Positions 45,214 to 53,358 of a stretch of 64,000 nucleotides of DNA are shown here, piece by piece. The stretch's first letter is position 1, and every line of letters begins with the position of its first letter. The DNA is from Ignavibacteria bacterium. Its GTDB lineage: Bacteria; Bacteroidota; Ignavibacteria; Kapaibacteriales; Kapaibacteriaceae. The notes below the pieces were generated by a model, which worked only from the letters and a program-made list of their open reading frames with translations, ran no database searches and had not been told where the DNA came from. The translations under genes and the position numbers were made by a program. The DNA lies in contig JADJIQ010000004.1 in NCBI GenBank assembly GCA_016707005.1, positions 310,001 through 374,000 of the forward strand, written 5' to 3'.

Positions 45214-46494
45214 TCAAATGAGCTCCAGGGCTGCGTTGACAATGACGTGTGCAGGGATCGCATTCACCGTTGACGGATCTGCACTAAGGACACCTCGGAA
45301 TTCAACACCGTATGGATACCATTCTGCCACCTTGATGAGTTCTGCAAAAAGCACCGTGCACGGCACTCCCGCGGCAGCTGCAAGATGGATCGTGGCCGTG
45401 TCTGGCGAGATGAGCATGTGAGCGCCGGCGATCATGGCAACCAACTCTGTGACGGACCCTTTCCACGCATGCACGTGGCTATCGTTGGCAAGTGCAACGA
45501 TCTCTTTAACGTCTTCGATCTCATTAGGCGCTCCAGACACCAGAATGTCGATGTCCGGCGAACGTTTTCTCAAGTCTGTGATGACCGGGACACATGTCTC
45601 CTGTTTCCATTGTCGGTTCGGCGAGTAGGCAGAGATATTCACTACGATGTATCGTCTCTTACTACGATCAACCACGGGCAGGGTGTCTGACGGGATCACG
45701 CGAGCCGTTTCGCTACGAAACTCCCAACGCAGATCTCGCTGATCCAGCCATTGCGAGACAATGTGGGCCGCCTTGGCATTCAGCGGGATCCTCGGTCGAG
45801 CCGTATCTGGCAACACGGAAACCACTGGAGTGATCGCAAACGGTCCGACGCGAGCCATGGTTTCCGCCCAATGTTCAGCCGGGAGATGTGGAACCTGGCA
45901 ATGGAACACTTGACCATAGATCCCCGATCGGTCGTTGTGCCGAATGGTAACGTTCAGTGCTCGTTTCGAGGCCAGCGTGGTGAGAATAGCGGCCTTGGTC
46001 ATCTGAGTGAATACGGCTGCAATAACAACATCGTAGTCAACCTCTCTACCAAGTTGCCTTACACGAAGCCACGACGGACGATACCCATGTGAAGGGTTGA
46101 TCGCGATCACCCTTCGAATTCGAGGGTCAGATTCTAGTAAGGTTTTGTTCCTGTAGGAACCAACAACATCGATCACAACACCCGGTATGGCTGCCGTAAG
46201 CCACTCAAGGATGGACGTCGTGGTGATGTAATCACCGAGTGCATCATAGCGGAATAGGAGTACCTTCGTAACCGCTCGTCCATCAATAGGCGCTGAGATC
46301 TGCCCCTTACTGCGCTTTGACTTCAGCCATTGAAAGAACCGCAGTCGGAACCGTTCCTTAAACCGCATCTTCTCGGGCCATTCACGCTTGGCAAGTTCTT
46401 CCGGCGTGGACAATCCGTAGAGATCGGACGCAAGGACTCGGACAAGCTCTGTGTCATTCTGACTGAATACACGGACCTCACCGAGCGTCTCCAT
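45214..46494 (-). CDS. Family 9 glycosyltransferase (heptosyltransferase-like), 1
   Basis: A 426-aa family 9 GT-B protein with an N-terminal extension of about 60 residues, then KVLLFRYDALGDYITTTSILEWL (about 72-94), the family start. ISPDTATIHLAAAAGVPCTVLF (about 375-396) is the donor-binding segment. It is paralogous to the gene that follows one base downstream, and the two together resemble the paired heptosyltransferases of LPS core synthesis. The preceding small gene (46809-46516) ends 21 bases upstream. Confidence 0.85.
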   Translation of the reverse strand: METLGEVRVFSQNDTELVRVLASDLYGLSTPEELAKREWPEKMRFKERFRLRFFQWLKSKRSKGQISAPIDGRAVTKVLLFRYDALGDYITTTSILEWLTAAIPGVVIDVVGSYRNKTLLESDPRIRRVIAINPSHGYRPSWLRVRQLGREVDYDVVIAAVFTQMTKAAILTTLASKRALNVTIRHNDRSGIYGQVFHCQVPHLPAEHWAETMARVGPFAITPVVSVLPDTARPRIPLNAKAAHIVSQWLDQRDLRWEFRSETARVIPSDTLPVVDRSKRRYIVVNISAYSPNRQWKQETCVPVITDLRKRSPDIDILVSGAPNEIEDVKEIVALANDSHVHAWKGSVTELVAMIAGAHMLISPDTATIHLAAAAGVPCTVLFAELIKVAEWYPYGVEFRGVLSADPSTVNAIPAHVIVNAALELI

Positions 46495-46515
46495 AGCGGG
46501 TGGTCAGACGAAACG

Positions 46516-46809
46516 TTAGGCTACTTCGGTCGACACGTCGTACGATACATCCTTGGCAAGGCTGTAGATCTTCTCGATCGCGCCACTGATCGGGGCTGTT
46601 GCCTCCGGATCATCAGAGGCATCATATGCCTCAGCCGTTGGATAGGTGTAGACTTCCTGGAAGTGATTGTGCTTCCCCTTCGTCTCGAAAAGGGCGAATT
46701 GAATCTCCGTCCCAGCATAGAACGAGCGCACGTTCGCTATGGCAGCGAGGTAGTCAGCGCGTTTGCCATCGGCAATGGAGTATGATACACGAAAGAGAAC
46801 CTTGGCCAT
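46516..46809 (-). CDS. Small conserved protein, ABM-like alpha-beta fold
   Basis: A 97-aa protein without signal peptide. VLFRVSYSIADGKRADYLAAIANV, then FETKGKHNHFQEVYTYPTAEAYDASD, gives the beta-alpha-beta pattern of dimeric ferredoxin-like (antibiotic biosynthesis monooxygenase-type) proteins, a tentative match. A TATTTTTG box lies 26 bases upstream of ATG 46809, suggesting it heads the transcript with the two glycosyltransferases. Function unknown. Confidence 0.6.
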   Translation of the reverse strand: MAKVLFRVSYSIADGKRADYLAAIANVRSFYAGTEIQFALFETKGKHNHFQEVYTYPTAEAYDASDDPEATAPISGAIEKIYSLAKDVSYDVSTEVA

Positions 46810-46835
46810 GAAGCTGCGTCCTAAATGATATAGAG

Positions 46836-46843
46836 CAAAAATA
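46836..46843 (-). promoter_or_regulatory. Candidate -7 box upstream of the 97-aa gene
   Basis: TATTTTTG on the minus strand is an exact TAnnTTTG match 26 bases before the ATG at 46809. The TTG element is missing at normal spacing. Confidence 0.45.
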
Positions 46844-46912
46844 GCGTGAATGGGGCTCCTGTTGCCCCAAACTTTTCAACAGGTTAGGTCTACACCCTTC
46901 CTGACCCTTCAT

Positions 46913-46957
46913 CGCAAAAATACGAACGCCCTGACGAAGCGGGTCCGTCAGGGCGTC
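46913..46957 (-). terminator. Terminator after the cytochrome c gene
   Basis: On the minus strand ACGCCCTGACG pairs with CGTCAGGGCGT around a nine-base loop, followed by TCGTATTTTTG. It lies about 25 bases after the cytochrome c stop codon and would end the cbb3-locus transcript. Confidence 0.8.
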
Positions 46958-46976
46958 GTTGTGTGATAGGGACGAC

Positions 46977-47390
46977 TTACTTCTTTTTATGTTTTTTCAC
47001 GTCAGCCGTCTTTACAACGGGTCCGCTATTACCCCAGCTGTTGTAAACATAGGTCACAACTGCGGCAATATCCTCATCCGTGTACTTCTTTGGAAGGGGC
47101 GCCATAACACCATTGTATTCCTTGCCGTTGACCTTGACCTTACCGGACTTGCCGTTGACCACTTCCTTGATGATCTGCGGCATAGGCGTGTTCTTTAGAT
47201 AATCGCTCTTTGCCAGCGGAGGGAAGGCTGCTCCCAGACCCTGTCCATTGGCCTGGTGACATGTTTTGCAGTACTCATTATAGACCTTCTGGCCCTTTGT
47301 CATCAGAGCGGCTTTGTCCTGCGCAAGTGTTACTGTGGTGAAGGCGGCAAACAGGACCAAGCCTGTCACAATGCCGACGAATCTCTTCAT
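46977..47390 (-). CDS. Exported class I cytochrome c
   Basis: A 137-aa monoheme cytochrome c. A signal peptide (residues 1-23, ending TLAQ) is followed by the heme motif CKTCH (about 42-46) and an axial-Met candidate in NGVMAPLPKKY (about 96-106). The Lys-rich tail is unusual. ATG 47390 was chosen as the signal-peptide start; a TATATTTG box about 50 bases upstream supports it. It lies 75 bases after the TauE/SafE-like gene of the cbb3 locus. Periplasmic electron carrier to the oxidase is a reasonable inference, given that CcoP here has only one heme. Confidence 0.88.
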   Translation of the reverse strand: MKRFVGIVTGLVLFAAFTTVTLAQDKAALMTKGQKVYNEYCKTCHQANGQGLGAAFPPLAKSDYLKNTPMPQIIKEVVNGKSGKVKVNGKEYNGVMAPLPKKYTDEDIAAVVTYVYNSWGNSGPVVKTADVKKHKKK

Positions 47391-47438
47391 GATGTCTGTC
47401 CGAATGGATATTGAGAATGAATTTCGTTCTTCAGGCCG

Positions 47439-47446
47439 CAAATATA
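47439..47446 (-). promoter_or_regulatory. Candidate -7 box of the cytochrome c gene
   Basis: TATATTTG on the minus strand matches TAnnTTTG about 48 bases before ATG 47390, so the cytochrome could be transcribed separately from the cco genes. No upstream TTG was found at the expected spacing. Confidence 0.45.
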
Positions 47447-47465
47447 AGATGTTCATGTCTGAATT

Positions 47466-48176
47466 TTAGTGTTCTTCGCAACAATGAACATTTGAAGCCG
47501 GCTTTGCTTCAGGTGGTGAGAGGTACGGGATATCGAGAGCCATTCCACGAAGCATCACGATGGCACCAACGATCAACGCCACAACGGGCATCGCCACCCG
47601 CATCGACGTGCGCATTCTATCGGTAAGCAGGGCACCTCCGAGCGCGATACTGAGCATCATCGGCAACGTCCCAAGACCAAAAAATGCCATGAAGGTCATT
47701 CCACCTAGGGGCTCAGCAGTTGCTGCGCTGCCTAAGAGCGCTGAGGTGACCAATCCGCAGGGCAGCAATCCATTGAGTACACCGATCCCTCCCAATGCAA
47801 GCATGGATCGCTTCTGTAAGAGTCCACCCAGCCACGTTCGAACAGGTGCCGTTAGACGATGTATTGGTCCCGACGGCAATAGGTTCTTATGCCAAACAAG
47901 CTGAAGCACGGCCGTGATGATCATCAATACGCCGGCAGTGATCGATGCCACACGACCATACCCTGCCAGATCAAAGACACTGGCTCCAAGGCCAACGATG
48001 AGTCCAAGTGTAGCATAGGTGGCGATCCGTCCTACCTGATAGATACTCTTCTCAGCCAAACGCCGTACCCCCCTGCCCCCTGCACTCGGCAAGGACATGG
48101 CGATAGGACCGCACATCCCGGCACAGTGGAGACTGCCCGCAAGGCCTAGAAGAAATCCGGTAAGAGGCTCGATCAC
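47466..48176 (-). CDS. TauE/SafE-like membrane protein of the cbb3 locus
   Basis: A 236-aa protein with six or seven transmembrane helices. GSLHCAGMCGP near the start and NGLLPCGLVTSALLGSA in the second half are the paired conserved motifs of the sulfite exporter/DsbD-type family commonly found next to ccoG/ccoH. Paired Cys and a C-terminal HCCEEH suggest metal (copper) handling for oxidase assembly, an inference. It starts three bases after ccoH. Confidence 0.8.
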   Translation of the reverse strand: MIEPLTGFLLGLAGSLHCAGMCGPIAMSLPSAGGRGVRRLAEKSIYQVGRIATYATLGLIVGLGASVFDLAGYGRVASITAGVLMIITAVLQLVWHKNLLPSGPIHRLTAPVRTWLGGLLQKRSMLALGGIGVLNGLLPCGLVTSALLGSAATAEPLGGMTFMAFFGLGTLPMMLSIALGGALLTDRMRTSMRVAMPVVALIVGAIVMLRGMALDIPYLSPPEAKPASNVHCCEEH

Positions 48177-48179
48177 ATC

Positions 48180-48617
48180 CTACTCCAAGACGACCGTTCG
48201 GTTGAGCTCGTAGGTGTTGCCCTTGGAAGACCATTGAGCTGTGAGCTTCCATACTCCGGTGGCGAAACCCGACAGATCAACGTTTGCGATTCCTTGGGCA
48301 TCCGCCGTAACGGCCAGAGACCTGTCGAGATCCGGTTGATCGGGCTTGTAGAACTTGAGACGGATCTGTCCGTCCGGAACACCTGCCATGGATGTTGTGA
48401 GGGTCAGCTCTCGCGACTTGACCTCCAGCGTACTGCCGCTGGCCTCTGCACGAGAACGATCGGCCATCATTACGTCGTGACGCAATGATTCTTCGTAGTA
48501 GTCGGGACGCACCAGATCAACAGACGTCGTAAGGGCAAAGGCAACAAATCCAAGGGTTGCACTTGCAAACAACGTATAGACGATACCGATCCGCCAACCC
48601 CAATGGAGTTTTTTCAT
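48180..48617 (-). CDS. ccoH: CcoH/FixH oxidase assembly protein
   Basis: A 145-aa protein with one N-terminal membrane helix (about residues 8-30) after a short basic start, then a periplasmic domain with the family motif VRPDYYEESLRHD (about 35-47). FixH is needed for stable cbb3 assembly. It lies seven bases after ccoG and three before the TauE/SafE-like gene. Confidence 0.88.
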   Translation of the reverse strand: MKKLHWGWRIGIVYTLFASATLGFVAFALTTSVDLVRPDYYEESLRHDVMMADRSRAEASGSTLEVKSRELTLTTSMAGVPDGQIRLKFYKPDQPDLDRSLAVTADAQGIANVDLSGFATGVWKLTAQWSSKGNTYELNRTVVLE

Positions 48618-48624
48618 AGGAACC

Positions 48625-50076
48625 TCAGGGGGCGATGAACGACGTGGTAATGGTATGGAATACCTTCCCGTTCGTCGTCATCTCAATTGTAAGCTTTGTT
48701 TCTGTTGTTTTGGGCGCATCGTTCTCACGGATGATGATGAATCGCCCCTTGAGAATGTCTTCTGCACCAACGTGGGACGGAAGTCCGATGTTCTTGATCG
48801 AGAATCCATGCGGAGACGTTACATGCATTTCATACGGAATGTCATGATCGGTCTTATTGATGATCTGTAGACGGTAGAAGTTCGCTATCCCCTCCTGCAT
48901 CGTAACCCACGTTGTGCCCTCTTGGCGAAGGACAACGACGTCTAGGTCGTGACGGAAGATGAAGAGTGTAGAAACCGCTGCAACCATCACGAACCACACA
49001 GCAAGGTACGCCTTGATACGTTTTGTGAACACCTTGGCTCTGCCGTTCTCAACAGCATTGAGGCTGCTGTATCGCACCAGGCCGCGATCGAGCCCCACCT
49101 TGTCCATCACTTCGTCGCAGGCATCAATACATGCGGTGCAATTGACGCACTCCAATTGGATACCATTTCGGATGTCGATGCCGGTTGGACAGACTGTCAC
49201 ACATTGGTGACAATCCACGCAGTCACCCTTCTGTTCCGGACGCGTGAATGAGGCCGATCCAGAGGCTGTTTGTTTCTTTGCTTCATTGTCTGCTCTGGTC
49301 CACTTCGCACGGTCCTCTCCCCGCTTGAAGTCATACGTCACAGCAATGGTGTTCTCATCCACAAGTGCAGACATATACCGTCCATACGGACATGCGATCA
49401 AACATGCCTGCTCGCGGAATCGGTAGAACACCATGAAGAACACGAACGTGAAGAAGACAAGGCCTCCAAAGAGCTCCACATGAGCTGCCGGTCCATTCTC
49501 TACATACTGAAGAAGCACATCACTTGAGATGATGTACGAGAGGAACACGTTTGCAATACCAAAACTGATGGCGAAGAAGACAACCACCTTGACGCCCGTT
49601 CGCCAGATGCGATCCCAGTTCCATGGACCTGCCTTACGCTGTGCTTGCTCCTTCGGTCCGCCTTCGATCAGGTATTCGATCTGACGAAATACGATCTCCA
49701 TAAAGATCGTTTGAGGGCAAAGCCAGCCGCACCATATGCGACCAAGCGTGGCCGTGAAGAGAACCACCGTGATCACACCCGTGAGGAACAACAGCGCCAC
49801 GAGATAGAAATCATTCGGCCAGAAAGGCATGCCAAACAGCACGAACTCTCGATCGATGATGTTCAACAACAAAAATTGGTGCCCGCCCACCTTAACAAAG
49901 GGGGCGAGCACCAAGAATGCCATCAAGAACCAACCGAGGATGGTACGCCATGTTGTGAATCGACCCTTTGGCTTACGAGCATAGATCCACCGACGTTTAC
50001 CGTCAGGGTGAATACTCCCGAGCTCTGCTCGGAATCGCTCGTGATCTTCGATGAGATCGAGGTCAATGATCGACAT
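48625..50076 (-). CDS. ccoG: CcoG/RdxA/FixG copper-oxidase accessory ferredoxin
   Basis: A 483-aa membrane Fe-S protein. The start is cytoplasmic; four to five helices follow, then two 4Fe-4S motifs CVDCHQCVTVCP and CVNCTACIDACDE (about 280-325), another helix (about 350-370) and a C-terminal Ig-like periplasmic domain (NKTDHDIPYEMHV). CcoG reduces Cu(II) for insertion into the cbb3 copper centre. WCGWLCPQTIFMEIVFR (about 115-131) is the family quinol-type segment. It is 65 bases downstream of ccoP. Confidence 0.95.
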   Translation of the reverse strand: MSIIDLDLIEDHERFRAELGSIHPDGKRRWIYARKPKGRFTTWRTILGWFLMAFLVLAPFVKVGGHQFLLLNIIDREFVLFGMPFWPNDFYLVALLFLTGVITVVLFTATLGRIWCGWLCPQTIFMEIVFRQIEYLIEGGPKEQAQRKAGPWNWDRIWRTGVKVVVFFAISFGIANVFLSYIISSDVLLQYVENGPAAHVELFGGLVFFTFVFFMVFYRFREQACLIACPYGRYMSALVDENTIAVTYDFKRGEDRAKWTRADNEAKKQTASGSASFTRPEQKGDCVDCHQCVTVCPTGIDIRNGIQLECVNCTACIDACDEVMDKVGLDRGLVRYSSLNAVENGRAKVFTKRIKAYLAVWFVMVAAVSTLFIFRHDLDVVVLRQEGTTWVTMQEGIANFYRLQIINKTDHDIPYEMHVTSPHGFSIKNIGLPSHVGAEDILKGRFIIIRENDAPKTTETKLTIEMTTNGKVFHTITTSFIAP

Positions 50077-50141
50077 GTCGTGAACCTTCGGTGGTGATAC
50101 GCGAACCTACAACGGACATCTGCGAGAATCTATGACAAAGG

Positions 50142-50765
50142 TCACTGCACGGGTGCAGCGTCTCGGTCACAGAGGATCTCGCGTGTCTCGTCTACTGGTT
50201 TTGGTTCCGGTGGATTGCTACCTCGCATTGAAATGATGTACGAAGCAACCTGCATCAGCTGTTCGTCGGAGAGTTTGTTGCTGCTGCCATAGGGCAACAT
50301 CCCTTTGTCGGGGAACCCTGTTGTGATGTTGGCCATGATCTGCTCCAGCGAGCACCCATGGATCCAAAGATCATCCGTAAGGTTCGGACCTACCTGTCCA
50401 CCGAGATCTTCACGATGGCAGGTGGAACAGAGGTTTTCCATTCCGTTGAAGATGGCCTTTCCCTTCTCCAAAGACTCCTTGTCCGTGAGAAGGACGGCTT
50501 TCACGGCCGCCTTCTTTGGAGCTGCAGCCATGGAGGCTTGTGCATCTGCTACTTGTGCCGCGTATTCGTTAGCCTGTCCACGCGGACCATACCAGAGAAC
50601 GTTCCAGTCCGGTCCAAAGTAGACGTGATAGTAGAACACGTAGATCAGACTCATGACGATCGTGAAGTAGAACCCGTAGAGCCACCAACGCGGCAGGTCG
50701 TTATCATATTCACGGATGCCGTCTGCATCATGATCCATCAACCGATCTTTTTCCTGTTGTGCCAT
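50142..50765 (-). CDS. ccoP: cbb3 oxidase subunit CcoP (monoheme type)
   Basis: A 207-aa subunit with one membrane helix (about 26-48, after YDNDLPRWW, the typical start of CcoP) and a periplasmic cytochrome c domain. Only one heme motif, CSTCH (about 112-116), is present, where classical CcoP has two CxxCH. GPNLTDDLW and the GMLPYG Met region follow. It is five bases after ccoQ. A single-heme CcoP is known in some Bacteroidota. The C-terminal extension ILCDRDAAPVQ has a lone Cys. Confidence 0.92.
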   Translation of the reverse strand: MAQQEKDRLMDHDADGIREYDNDLPRWWLYGFYFTIVMSLIYVFYYHVYFGPDWNVLWYGPRGQANEYAAQVADAQASMAAAPKKAAVKAVLLTDKESLEKGKAIFNGMENLCSTCHREDLGGQVGPNLTDDLWIHGCSLEQIMANITTGFPDKGMLPYGSSNKLSDEQLMQVASYIISMRGSNPPEPKPVDETREILCDRDAAPVQ

Positions 50766-50770
50766 GATTG

Positions 50771-50980
50771 TCAGCTCCCTTGCATTGTTTTCGATGGAGA
50801 GTTTGATTCCGACCTCGGTGTTCCATCATTCAGAATGGAAGCAGCGAGCGCTTCGAGTCGGCGTTGATCAGCACGGAAGTACCAGATCACCAAGACACCG
50901 AAGAAGCTGAAGAAGAACAGCAAGGCAACGACGGGGTACCACTCGATGCCGGGGATGCTTGCGAGAACATTCTTATACAT
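50771..50980 (-). CDS. ccoQ: cbb3 oxidase small subunit CcoQ
   Basis: A 69-aa protein with one transmembrane helix (about residues 15-36), then YFRADQRRLEALAASIL. Size and position between ccoNO and ccoP fit CcoQ, which stabilises the complex. Sequence similarity in this family is low, so synteny is the main support. Confidence 0.8.
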   Translation of the reverse strand: MYKNVLASIPGIEWYPVVALLFFFSFFGVLVIWYFRADQRRLEALAASILNDGTPRSESNSPSKTMQGS

Positions 50981-50988
50981 GGGGCACC

Positions 50989-53160
50989 TCAGTTTCCGGA
51001 TGCCGCAGCCGGCATCTTTTTGATGTCAGTTCCGAGGCGCTGCAGATATGCGATCACTGCAACGATTTCCTTCTTTGGATCGACGTTCTTGATCCCTGCA
51101 TTACCAAGATCATCGGCGATCGTTGCTGCCTGTGCCTGAAGGTCGGCCACAGCCTTGGTTGCATATCCGTCTGGATATGGCACACCAAGTTTCTGCATCG
51201 TGAGGATCTTGCCTTCTGTATGCGATACGTCGAGATCAACGGTATACATCCAACCGTAGCTCGGCATGATCGAATTCGGCGATGTGGACCGCGGTTCGTT
51301 CATGTGCTTCCAGTGCCATGCGTTCGGATATTTACCGCCGATGCGATGCAGATCCGGTCCGGTACGTTTGGAGCCCCATTGGAACGGATGATCGTACACG
51401 AATTCTCCAACCTTGGAATATTCGCCATAACGCTCAGTTTCGCTTCTGAACGGACGGATCATCTGGGAGTGGCAGGTATAACAGCCTTCTCTGATGTAGA
51501 TATCGCGACCTTCGAGCTCAAGCGGTGTGTATGGTTTCACACTGGCGATGGTTGGAATATTCGATTCAACAAGTGCTGTCGGAACGAATTCAACAACGCC
51601 ACCAACAAGTACGGCCACAAAGATCAGGAGGCTGAAGCGCACAGGTGTTCCTTCGAGAAGTCTGTGCCAGCCTTCTTTTGGTTCGTGTGACTTCTCGGCC
51701 ATTCTATTGACAACTTGTACTTCCTCGTTCGCAAGAAGCTTTCCACTGCGGGCTGTCTTGTAGAGGTTCCAAATGCCAACAAATGCACCAAGAAGGTAGA
51801 GTGTACCGCCAATAGAACGCATGACGTACATCGGGATAAGCTGCGTAACAGTCTCGAGGAAGTTCGGATACTGAAGCGTTCCGTCAGGAAGGAATTGCTT
51901 CCACATGAGTGATTGCGTGATGCCGCCCCAGTACAGAGGGATCACATAGATCAACACGCCAAGTGTCATCAGCCAGAAGTGCCAGTTGGCCATGGAGATG
52001 GAATACAACTTGGTGCGGTAGATACGAGGGAAGATGTAGTACAACATCGCAAACGTCAAACCACCGTTCCAGAGAAGAGCACCAAGGTGAACGTGGGCGA
52101 TGATATAGTCGGTGTAGTGCGTAAGGGCGTTGATGTTCTTCAGAGACATCATCGGACCTTCGAACGTAGACATACCATAGGCAGTGACGCCTACTACCAT
52201 GAACTTCAGCACAGGATCGGTACGAACCTTGTCCCATGCACCACGGAGCGTGAGAAGTCCATTGACCATACCGCCCCATGACGGAGCGATGAGCATGAAG
52301 CTGAATACCACACCAAGTGACTGAGCCCAGTCTGGCAACGCAGTGTAAAGAAGGTGGTGTGGTCCGGCCCAGATGTACAGGAAGATCAGTGCCCAGAAGT
52401 GGATGATCGAAAGTCGATAGGAGAACACCGGACGTTCTGCTGCCTTCGGAATGAAGTAGTACATGATGCCGAGGAACGGCGTTGTAAGGAAGAATGCAAC
52501 TGCATTGTGTCCATACCACCACTGAACGAGAGCATCCTGAACTCCGGCATACATCGAATAGCTCTTTAGAAGATGCACCGGAAGTGCGAGTGAATTCACA
52601 ACATGCAAGAGCGCCACTGTGAGGAACGTTGCCAGGTAGAACCAGATGGCCACATACATGTGCTTTTCTTTGCGACGCAAGATGGTCCCGATCATATTCC
52701 AACCGAAGACGACCCACACGAGGGTGATCGCAAGATCGATCGGCCATTCAAGTTCTGCGTACTCCTTACTTGTTGTGATCCCCAACGGGAGGGTGATGGC
52801 CGCACTCACGATGATGAGTTGCCAACCCCAGAAGTGGATCTTACTCAAGGTGTCGCTGAACATCCGCGTCTTGCAAAGACGTTGCAGCGAATAATACACG
52901 CCAAGGAAGATGGCATTGCCGGCAAAGGCAAAGATCACTGCGTTTGTGTGCAGCGGACGGAGCCGGCCGTACGACAGGAAGTCTAGACCTCCAAGGAACT
53001 CCGGAATGTATAGCTTGATCGCAACGATGATGCCTACAAGGAATCCAACGACTCCAAAGACAAGTGATGCGATGGCGAACATCCGGACGATGTTGTTATC
53101 GTAGGCAACAGTTTCGACGCGTCCCCCGCGTTCGTTGCCTGACGGTACATTTGTGTCCAT
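50989..53160 (-). CDS. ccoNO: cbb3 oxidase CcoN-CcoO fusion
   Basis: A 723-aa single chain joining catalytic subunit I (about 1-500) and membrane cytochrome c subunit II (about 515-723). CcoN ligands are visible: YGHNAVAFF and GPHHLLYT for Cu-B, and the heme ligand region AHVHLGALLWNGG. The CcoO part starts with a helix near EGTPVRFSLLIF and has heme motif CYTCHSQMIRP (about 580), ERYGEYS and a late Met. In most bacteria the two are separate genes; the fusion is reported from several Bacteroidota. It ends eight bases before ccoQ and starts 36 after ccoS. Confidence 0.95.
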   Translation of the reverse strand: MDTNVPSGNERGGRVETVAYDNNIVRMFAIASLVFGVVGFLVGIIVAIKLYIPEFLGGLDFLSYGRLRPLHTNAVIFAFAGNAIFLGVYYSLQRLCKTRMFSDTLSKIHFWGWQLIIVSAAITLPLGITTSKEYAELEWPIDLAITLVWVVFGWNMIGTILRRKEKHMYVAIWFYLATFLTVALLHVVNSLALPVHLLKSYSMYAGVQDALVQWWYGHNAVAFFLTTPFLGIMYYFIPKAAERPVFSYRLSIIHFWALIFLYIWAGPHHLLYTALPDWAQSLGVVFSFMLIAPSWGGMVNGLLTLRGAWDKVRTDPVLKFMVVGVTAYGMSTFEGPMMSLKNINALTHYTDYIIAHVHLGALLWNGGLTFAMLYYIFPRIYRTKLYSISMANWHFWLMTLGVLIYVIPLYWGGITQSLMWKQFLPDGTLQYPNFLETVTQLIPMYVMRSIGGTLYLLGAFVGIWNLYKTARSGKLLANEEVQVVNRMAEKSHEPKEGWHRLLEGTPVRFSLLIFVAVLVGGVVEFVPTALVESNIPTIASVKPYTPLELEGRDIYIREGCYTCHSQMIRPFRSETERYGEYSKVGEFVYDHPFQWGSKRTGPDLHRIGGKYPNAWHWKHMNEPRSTSPNSIMPSYGWMYTVDLDVSHTEGKILTMQKLGVPYPDGYATKAVADLQAQAATIADDLGNAGIKNVDPKKEIVAVIAYLQRLGTDIKKMPAAASGN

Positions 53161-53196
53161 ATTCCCAACCCGGAATAGTGAGCGTAAAAGAACTGG

Positions 53197-53358
53197 TTAT
53201 TTGATCTCTGTTTTCTTCTGAACATCATCGAAAAGCATCCGAACCGCAGGTGTGCCGAGATCATCATATTGACCTCGCTTGGTAGCGAACAGGAAGGCAA
53301 GCAGAAAGCCACCTGCTACCAGAATACTGCAGATCACGAGCAACGGCATCACACTCAT
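53197..53358 (-). CDS. ccoS: cbb3 maturation protein CcoS
   Basis: A 53-aa protein with one helix (about 5-25) followed by FATKRGQYDDLGTPAVRML, the CcoS signature after the membrane. CcoS is required for cofactor insertion. ATG 53358 is preceded by AAGGAGG at six bases, so a much longer in-frame start is rejected. Its ATG overlaps the ccoI stop (ATGA). Confidence 0.9.
   Translation of the reverse strand: MSVMPLLVICSILVAGGFLLAFLFATKRGQYDDLGTPAVRMLFDDVQKKTEIK

Noticed and set aside
51884..52747. A 287-codon minus-strand frame overlapping ccoNO
   Set aside because: Same strand but a different frame within the catalytic subunit; composition rich in Ser/Arg/His/Cys with no family match.
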